Source: Beroe ovata | Taxonomy: Eukaryota > Ctenophora > Nuda > Beroida > Beroidae | Direction of reading: 5' to 3' | DNA length: 64,000 nt | NCBI GenBank assembly: GCA_946803715.1 | Contig: CAMPET010000003.1 | Location: 565,127 to 629,126 of the forward strand | Part shown: positions 56,988-64,000 of the stretch, piece by piece | How positions within the stretch are numbered: position 1 is the stretch's first letter | Layout of the letters: the number at the start of each line of letters is the position of its first letter | Notes under the pieces: model-generated | Seen by the model: the letters and a program-made list of their open reading frames with translations, nothing else | What the model was told of the DNA's origin: nothing | Databases searched by the model: none | Program-made: the position numbers and the translations under genes

Positions 56988-58811
56988 ATGGATCACCAAA
57001 AGGGTCTGTATGCTGTCGCCCGCACGGATTCAGATGATGAAGACTCCGATCACGGAGGCTCGAAACACGCCGCAGATCACAAACTCCGGAAATCTCCCAC
57101 CGTACAGATCGGAGCTCGGAACTGCTCCATCCTCCTGGTTGTTCTTGTGCTCTGCATCGTGATTCTGGTAGCTGTGATAGTATCCACTACCGTACTGGGA
57201 GGTGGTGGTGACCAGTTCCCCACAGTTACCACCCACACGGGGGTGGTCCAGGGCAGGACAGTGAGAGCGGGTAGGAACTCCACCCCAATTCATGAGTTCC
57301 TGTACATCCCATACGCAGATCCACCTGTGGGGGACAGGAGATGGGTACACTCCACTCTACTCCAGCAAGGGTGGGGTGGTGTGCTCCGGGAAGAGGGGGT
57401 TATCAAGTGTGTCCAGTCGTTTTACGTCCCTATCCAGGGTCAGGAGGACTGTCTCCGCCTCTCAGTCCGGACTCCCAGACTACCTGTAGGTCATGGGACC
57501 CCCGCCACTCTCCCGGTTATAGTCTGGATACACGGGGGGTCACTAGGGTATGGTTACTGTGAGGATAAGGGGTATTCAGCAGACTCCGATTTCACAGCCA
57601 ATGTCCATGCAGTGACTGTCAATATGAACTACAGGTTGGATACACTGGGATTCCTATCTGTTCCGTCAATATGGAAAGATGGGGAGAGCTATGGGAATTT
57701 CGGGATCAATGATGTTATCGTGGCACTGCGGTGGGTACAGGAGAATATAGCTCAATTTGGGGGTGACCCGGGCAGGGTTACAATCGTTGGGGAAAGTTCC
57801 GGTGCAACAATCGTCATGGCAATGGTCACTGCCCCCAAAACAGATGGACTTTTTAACAAAGCCATAGCATTATCACCCGTGTCATTATGGAACTCTACAT
57901 ACACCCTCGCACACGCCCGAAGACCCAACTTCTTGCAAGAAGTGAAATGTGACACAGAGACATCTGCGTCTGATACAAGAGCCTGTCTCAAATCAGCGCC
58001 ATTGGAACTCCTTATCAACTATACCACTAAAGCCCACCGGGGCTGGGGATTCTACGACTTCCCAATGTCAAGTGGCATATTGGGAGAGAGCATGGATTAC
58101 AACGTAAGGGAACCCACTGTTGTGCCATTCTTCCCCCAGGAGTTACCAGACCACCCTGACCTGAAGAGAAGCAAAGTACACCTCATCATCAGCAGTACAG
58201 CACAGGAGGTCGCATATCTGACGATTGCACATGGTGAGAACAATCTGACCACGTGGGAAGAGGCAGAACAACTGCTCCGAGAGAGACTCACTACATTCCT
58301 TCAGAAGGAAGATGGAGATCTGCTTGAGGAAATAAAACAAATGTATCACTTTGGGGAGGACTCAGAGGACTGGTGTCCCCAGTTCTTCTGGGACACCCTC
58401 GTGACAGACATCAGGGCGACATGTCCGCTCAACAGTCTCACTGAGAGAATGAACTCATCCCCTTTCCTATCAGTCTCGAGAATGTATATCGAGCACAGAC
58501 CAAGCAAGGTAATGGCCGAGGGGCGCAGGTGGGGCTCGTGGCATGGCTGGGACACAGAGGCCATGTTCGGGTTCAAGTACTTCATGGGGACCAAGTATAC
58601 CGAAGTGGCACCTCACGACAGGGAACTGGAGAGTGCCCTCCTGACCCTGGTCAGGGAGGTGGCATATGATGACACCACCAAGCACAGGTATGATAACACC
58701 TACCTGAGGAATAGTTACCCGTGGGTAGTTAACAACAGTGAGGTGCCGAGAGAGAAATACTGTGAGTTTTTGATGTCCCGAGGGTTTGAGGGCTGGGGCT
58801 GGCAACACTAA
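56988..58811 (+). CDS. Membrane-anchored carboxylesterase-like protein (type II)
   Basis: Single exon, 607 residues. A charged cytoplasmic N-terminus (1-44) precedes a transmembrane anchor at about 46-70 (CSILLVVLVLCIVILVAVIV), leaving an extracellular alpha/beta-hydrolase domain of the cholinesterase/carboxylesterase family. The oxyanion loop WIHGGS (180-185), the first conserved cysteine context EDCLRLSVRTP, NMNYRLDTLGFL, and the nucleophile elbow VGESSG with Ser270 are all present. Glu407 (TAQEVAYL) and His519 (SWHGWDTEAMFG) fit the acid and base positions, so it may be catalytic, unlike neuroligins, which lack the serine. The substrate is unknown. N-terminal anchoring instead of a signal peptide is unusual for neuroligins but is seen in some esterases and in the related DPP-type topology. 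The gene is intronless while its neighbours are intron-rich, which could reflect retroposition. Confidence 0.88.
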   Translation: MDHQKGLYAVARTDSDDEDSDHGGSKHAADHKLRKSPTVQIGARNCSILLVVLVLCIVILVAVIVSTTVLGGGGDQFPTVTTHTGVVQGRTVRAGRNSTPIHEFLYIPYADPPVGDRRWVHSTLLQQGWGGVLREEGVIKCVQSFYVPIQGQEDCLRLSVRTPRLPVGHGTPATLPVIVWIHGGSLGYGYCEDKGYSADSDFTANVHAVTVNMNYRLDTLGFLSVPSIWKDGESYGNFGINDVIVALRWVQENIAQFGGDPGRVTIVGESSGATIVMAMVTAPKTDGLFNKAIALSPVSLWNSTYTLAHARRPNFLQEVKCDTETSASDTRACLKSAPLELLINYTTKAHRGWGFYDFPMSSGILGESMDYNVREPTVVPFFPQELPDHPDLKRSKVHLIISSTAQEVAYLTIAHGENNLTTWEEAEQLLRERLTTFLQKEDGDLLEEIKQMYHFGEDSEDWCPQFFWDTLVTDIRATCPLNSLTERMNSSPFLSVSRMYIEHRPSKVMAEGRRWGSWHGWDTEAMFGFKYFMGTKYTEVAPHDRELESALLTLVREVAYDDTTKHRYDNTYLRNSYPWVVNNSEVPREKYCEFLMSRGFEGWGWQH

Positions 58812-60168
58812 CACGGTCCAATGTGGTGGAGTTGGGAGAAATATGTGCCACATATTTCATGTGATTACCAAGATTAATGAACGAGGTCTGCTAGAAGAGT
58901 TTCCTCACCTAATTTGCCTCACCGAACTGCATGAAAATCGTATGATTAATTTTCCAAATATTTACATTTCTAATATATTCTCGACGTAATTTTTGTCATA
59001 AATCCAATCTATATGGTTCATAATATACTATCAAAATTGGGGAAGATGATTTAACCATTCAAATCATCGTGAGAAATTTAATCAGGAAATGAGAAGAATA
59101 TTATTTATTAAATCTCTTAGACTGTCTGTGATCGGGAAACTCGCTAAAAATTCATGTGCATGACGTGAAAAACATTACGTCAAATTACTACTATCTTGGT
59201 AATCAATATTCAAACTGTCTAAAAACTACAAAAAATATATCAGTTTCACAAATTACAGCATGTTTGAGCAGTGAGCACTTAGTTGAGTTGTACTGAATAA
59301 GAACTCCCGCCAATAAAAACATGCAGTACAAAATGCGATAGGATTCTGCGAAGTGCAGATATTACTGGTTATTTGGCAGACAAAATACACATATCAAGTT
59401 TGTCAGCTAGTCAAAGTTCAGGGCATATATCGACAATCGACATAACAAGTATGTCATTGACACAATATGTTCATCTGATATTCAGCTTCCAGCAGCTTAA
59501 ACACCGATTGCAGGACCTTGCTCGTCTTCTAAAGTTCTAATATCAAATATAATCACGAATCTAGTCTGTCTACAGATTCTAGAAGCAACTTGGCAGATAG
59601 AATCATAGACCCGGCTTATTCTTTTAGAGCCTGGCCGAACATCGATCGGCATGATATGAAAAAGCAGTTTTACTTTCTAGTTGTCGGATAAACTGTCAGC
59701 TACTGAATACATCACATCATTGATAAGTCCTGCTTATGATAACAATCCTGTATTTTTTTAAATTAAGGTCAGCAAGATTTTCAATGTCATTTTATTTCAG
59801 TGATTCTTGGTCCAATATATACGCATGTTCCAACGCCAACAGGTTCTAGCAAAATACATCACTCAGTATTGTAAAGGACTCTAAATCATAAACTCACTGC
59901 AGTGGGTGAGAGCTAGAGCCACTGCCTCGCTTTGAGGGCGTTTAGTGAGCCCTTGGTGACGGTGCCATGTTGCTGTGTGGAGGTGCCATATCTTGGTGGC
60001 ATGCTCGGGTTACCGTTGCACCCAATGGGGCGTCTCCCGTTAGCCCGGGCTGGAGAACCTCGGGTGTTGGGCATCTGGGGAAGGAGATGTCTAAATACTT
60101 AGAACAGGGATAAATGTAAGAGACTTAATCAAATAACTCTCCTGCGACTAAACTTTACTACATAACAA
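58812..60168. other. Intergenic, no gene; one GC-rich island
   Basis: AT-rich except 59905-60090, which is clearly GC-richer (GCCACTGCCTCGCTTTGAGG, GGTGACGGTGCC, GGTTACCGTTGCACCC, TAGCCCGGGCTGG). The island has no long frame; a structured RNA or an old element is possible but not identifiable. Confidence 0.45.
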
Positions 60169-61353
60169 TCATCTCCAGAAGAATCTGTCGCGCGCCCATT
60201 GCTCAGCCGCTAAACTCACCACCCTGCTACTGGAGACAGTCAAGTCAGGAGAAGGACCGGCGGCTGGCTGTCTGCCAGGAACACCACCTTGTTCACGTGT
60301 GTGTCCAGCACTGTATGACCTGTATCCTGTATTCTGGAGGGAGCTCTTCACTCTGTGATACTGCTTGTCAGGGCTACTGCTGCTATCACTCGCTCCCGTC
60401 TTACCCGCAACATTACCCGCAGACTGGTAGTGGGCAGATAGAAAGAGGGTGAGATGGTTGAGTGGTTAGTGTGGAGTAACTAAAAAGCACGTTTCATGGA
60501 GTTTAAACTTTCAGATTAAGGAGAAGTTTATTATGATTTAATGATCAACTTCCATCTGACTCCATGAATCAATGCTCCACCCTGAAGAAGCAGAAGTAGT
60601 GACAATCATGAAAAGTAAATGAAATACCGTGCTCACCCTTACACGTCGGAAATTATCCTTCTTAACGGGTGTTGTAGCGTACGGAGCATTTAGTACGGTG
60701 TAGGAAGCATCGTGACCGTTCACGTTATCTGTCGCCTGTGAATGAAGGCGGATCATAGGGCGAACTTATAACAACCGCTCTCCACGGCTTGGAGATGATT
60801 CTAACGTGTCACGCGGGTGTCATAAGTGGATGAATTCCAATGCTCTATAATTGTGACTATCGATCATTTTTACCATCGGAGGATTCTGGATTGAGTGACG
60901 ACGTCTCTGGTCGACGATGTGGTTGTCCTCGGCGACCTTGGACAACCCCGAACTCGTGGACTCCCCCGAGTTATTTGAAATCCCCGAATCCACATCCTCT
61001 TTGGTAGGAGTAACCGGGCTATCCTTCGAGTCTTCTGAAGATGTGACAGAGGCCCCGGTCCGGGATTTCATCGCTTCCTTCCTCCTCACTATATCCTGCA
61101 ATCACCATTATAAGTCACATGCTCCATGTTATAACTTGATCATCTGGCGAAGTGGCGGGGGAAGTTCATCTCTAAACCATCAGACCCATTATCCCCGGTC
61201 CCTCACCTCGTATAGCTTGGTACGATACTGGGCAGCACTGAGCTGAACATTGTCGTTTAGAGGGGGAACAACATCGTGATTGAGAGTGATTTCTGAACCC
61301 CTGTTTGCGAACCTGCAGTGGTTACAGTGAGTTACCTCGTCATGTCAGAGTTA

Positions 61354-61389
<36 letters not shown>

Positions 61390-63916
61390 CCCGCACTTGT
61401 CGAAATTATGCTTTTCAAAGTTATTAAAACTACCCCCTAGACATGTTTCTAACCATATAGAAGGAGCTTTAATCAGTGAGAGTATAAAACTATTCAAATT
61501 ATTGCATTTTAGAGTTATACTCACTTGGCGCAGTATTCACTCCTGCACCCAAACTCAGCGTTGCTTCGCTTGTCGGGATTGAAGTGGAGCAGTGATTTGA
61601 TGAGTTCAAGAGCATCATCAGGACAGTTTGGAATCAACCTTTCAAGCGTACCATTTAGTGCAGAACTGAAACATAAAAACCTGGTTATTTCCGAGAAATG
61701 TCATATGCTGTGAGAAAGTTCAATAATAGGAGGGAGTCCCAAATGTGATCAGTTTCCAAAATGATAATTAGTTTGCAATGCCCATCCACGATCAAACCTT
61801 TGGTGTCGCTCGATCACTCCCGCCGCATACGGTGCATTGATCGCCATGATATCATCAGGTTCGGGTTTTGTGATGTTTCCCAGGATGATGTCCAGCTGGT
61901 TGAGAGTAGATGTACCGGCAAAGAGAGGTTTGCCCGATAGCAACTCCCCCATGATACACCCTATAGACCACATGTCAATTCCAGCAGTGTACCTGGGGGT
62001 GGATACAGTTTACTTATGCTGTACTGGTTACAAGTTTCGGACTAAGGTCAATAATGATTTCATTTTCAACAAGTGAACAAGTGCTTCAAAATATTGGAAT
62101 TATTGAATCCGTCGCCACTTGACACATAATAATTTTGAAAGTCGTTTCAGTCGGAGTTCTGAAACACTGCGCGGCGTAATGCGCGCAAATAATGTCACAC
62201 AAATTGCACGAAAAATGTAGTCATGACGCATAATCAACATTACGCGTTCCAAACACGTTTATTTTAATTTATTTTAGTCCCGAATCGCATAATTGAGATT
62301 ACATTTACCCACCTCAATGATCCCAGGAGAATTTCTGGAGCTCTATACCATCGCGTAGCAACATAATCTGTCATTTGGGGGTTCAGCGTTTCATCCTCCT
62401 CGATTACTGTCAGTGACCGAGCTAATCCAAAGTCACAGACCTGGGGGCGTGGTCAATGAATGAGTTGTGCTACGACAGTTGAGGTGTTCTTGCAAGTTAG
62501 ATTCTATTCAAACAATCAAACATCGTATTTTGTCAAATCACTCATAACAATGCTCATGTTAATTATCATTATGTACTGTTTCAAATCTCCCATCGGTCAG
62601 TGCGGACGTGGCCGAGTGGTTAAGGCGATTGACTAGAAATCAATTGGGCTCTGCCCGCGTAGGTTCGAATCCTACCGTTCGCGTATTTTTTCTTACAAAC
62701 ATCGTCATGTCATCATGTAACAGTGAAAATGATTCTCATTCGAATTTTCCTTTTTTACCTTAACTCAAATTCATCACAATACAAGATACTGAACCCTCCA
62801 GTTTTATGTGCAAATTTACTTACATTGAGTTAGTGCATAATTAATTTCGCAAGAGTTGTGACGTATAACAGTGGCAAACATAGATCATCCTTACTACAGA
62901 CCTAGTGTATGGCCACGTGTAACACAAATGCATCCTTGTAAGCTCATGATTTAATGCCACAGCATGAATGAGTGAACGATCGTCAGACGAGAAGGTGTCA
63001 AGGCAAAGAGTGGTGTTAGCGCACAGAGTTGTATCAGAGAACAAAATCACGGCAGGGCGGAAGGAAGTGTATAGGGGCAATTGACAAAGTGGTGTCCGAG
63101 CTCAAACTGGTGTCAGGGTACATTTTTGTGCCAAGCACAAAGTGGTGTCAAGGCGCAAAGTGGTGTCAGTGTGCAAAGTGGTGTCAAGGCGCAAAGTGGT
63201 GTCAGGGTGCAAAGTGGTGTCAAGGCACAAAGTGGTGTCAGGGTGCAAAGTGGTGGGAAGGCGCAAAGTGGTGTCAAGGTGCAAAGTGGTGTCAAGGTGC
63301 AAAGTGGTGTCTAGGTGCAGAGTGGTGCCAAGGCTCAAAGTGGTGTCAAGGCTCGAAGTGGTGTCAAGGCTCGAAGTGGTGTTAGGCTGTCAAGGCACAA
63401 AGTGGTGTCAGGGTACATTTTGGTGTCAAAGAAAAAAGTGATGTCATAAATGCCCAATGGTACATTGTGGAGTCAGGGCGCAAAGTGGTGCCAGATTGCT
63501 ATAACGCAAAGTGGTGTGAGGACACCGAGTGGTGTCAGACTGTCAGGGGCCCTGACTCAAGGCACAAAGTGGTGTCAGGGTGCATTGTGGTGTCAGCACA
63601 CAAAGTGGTGTCATGACACAGAGTTGTATCGTCAATCGTAACATAATGTGGTGTCAGTGCACGGAGTGGTGTCAGGGTACATTGTGGTGTCAATGCAGAT
63701 AGTGGTGATAGGGCACAGAGTGAGTAAGTTGACTACAGACTTGTGCTGTCAGTAACAATACTATAGTGCATGGGGTTTGCGAGGTAACAGAGAGGTGTAC
63801 ACTACTCTGCAGAGCGCAGGGCGGTCTCAATACTAACACTTTCATACATTAACTTTTACACGTTAATCTGTACGTACCTTGACAAAGCAGTGCTCATTCA
63901 GTAGGATATTGCTGGG
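60169..63916 (-). CDS. MAPK15: MAPK15/ERK7-family MAP kinase, 3' part (5' end off window)
   Basis: Eight exons join in phase: 63878-63916, 62313-62440, 61798-61992, 61525-61665, 61207-61312, 60874-61095, 60637-60735 and 60169-60423, giving 394 residues. The visible part starts inside the catalytic loop ([13 protein letters not shown]) and continues through the DFG motif in [10 protein letters not shown], the activation loop [20 protein letters not shown] and [20 protein letters not shown]. After the kinase fold, [14 protein letters not shown] matches the segment specific to MAPK15 (ERK7/8), and a ~170-residue Ser-rich tail follows, as in that subfamily. MAPK15 acts at basal bodies in ciliogenesis and in autophagy. 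The activation motif is T-D-Y, not T-E-Y. Exon 60874-61095 ends at a modest donor (GTAAAA). Upstream exons lie beyond the window. Confidence 0.92.
62602..62683 (+). tRNA. tRNA-Ser (anticodon AGA)
   Basis: 82 nt. The acceptor arm GCGGACG pairs with CGTTCGC (one G-T), with discriminator G. A-box TGGCCGAGTGG and B-box GGTTCGAATCC are intact. The anticodon loop CTAGAAA gives AGA, reading UCU. The long variable arm (TGGGCTCTGCCCGC region) is the class II hallmark of serine tRNAs. It lies in a MAPK15 intron on the opposite strand. Confidence 0.95.
62686..62691 (+). terminator. Pol III T-run terminator of tRNA-Ser
   Basis: Six T residues start three bases after the tRNA 3' end, the usual RNA polymerase III stop. 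Confidence 0.8.
63003..63720. repeat. 18-bp minisatellite in a MAPK15 intron
   Basis: Units of CAAAGTGGTGTCAAGGCG and variants (CAGGGTG, CAAGGCA, CGAAGTG), most regular at 63134-63380 and degenerating on both sides. All six frames stay open through it, giving false proteins. It is non-coding and lies between two MAPK15 exons. Confidence 0.92.
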
Positions 63917-64000
63917 CTGAAAGTGAAATTGTTAGACTACAGTAACTTTAATAATTAATATTTCATACGTCATGCTTCAATTAATAGTCCAAATTCAATG

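Noticed and set aside
63029-63641. Tryptophan/cysteine-rich repeat proteins on both strands
   Set aside because: Pure 18-bp minisatellite inside a MAPK15 intron; open in all frames, no splice or start context.
63003-63720. CRISPR-like array
   Set aside because: The units are contiguous without unique spacers, and the genome is eukaryotic.

Overview
This window looks like nuclear DNA of an animal, most likely an early-branching marine one such as a sponge. The evidence is many spliced genes with GT-AG introns of roughly 80-700 bp, animal-type gene families (PRC1, CCDC74, BOD1L, PRKRIP1, HERPUD, SLC22, MAPK15, an NKL-class homeobox gene), an AT-rich background and a dense load of short CpG-rich transposon relics. 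The phylum is an inference from gene content and cannot be proved here. Two runs of N sit inside (TG)n tracts. Seven single Ns look like contig joins, and several of them abut near-identical duplicated blocks.

Layout. 84-5322: two minus-strand spindle genes, PRC1 (3' end off the window) and a CCDC74-like gene. 7016-7965: a dead non-LTR retrotransposon. 8705-12908: a BOD1L/Shg1-domain gene. 13314-16026: a local array of FLYWCH zinc-finger genes (one truncated and two near-full copies). 16376-17261: PRKRIP1. 18001-18945: an orphan single-exon type I membrane protein. 18946-25500: no recognisable gene, but TG/CA microsatellites and a 0.37-kb tandem duplication. 25537-32714: a leucine-rich-repeat gene with a large acidic insert and a duplicated block of five LRR exons. 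34755-39377: HERPUD, with an SLC22-type transporter gene nested on the opposite strand in its third intron. 40307-43078: a gene with an RIIa docking domain, similar tandem exons and two kinds of internal repeat, with an RFX-type X-box in front of it.

43570-49009 is a mobile-element and satellite region: a 325-bp and a 58-bp tandem repeat, a remnant of a Mutator-like transposase, a 1.1-kb foldback element built on a GTCCATTGGACA-like motif, and three families of tiny inverted-repeat elements with exact 8- or 9-bp target-site duplications, some inserted inside one another. 49594-51929 is an NKL homeobox gene (minus strand) whose homeodomain is split by two introns, with two X-box motifs at a splice donor. 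56988-58811 is an intronless membrane-anchored carboxylesterase-like gene. 60169-63916 is the 3' part of MAPK15/ERK7 (minus strand), with a tRNA-Ser(AGA) gene and an 18-bp minisatellite in its introns.

How the genes relate: there is no operon-like logic. Several genes have cell-division roles in their families (PRC1, CCDC74, BOD1L). Others have cilium or flagellum links (the RIIa-domain gene with its X-box, and MAPK15). HERPUD belongs to ER quality control. The strongest unusual content is the set of miniature elements with intact target-site duplications, the RIIa repeat gene with its X-box promoter, the LRR exon-block duplication, and the T-D-Y activation loop in the MAPK15 homologue.
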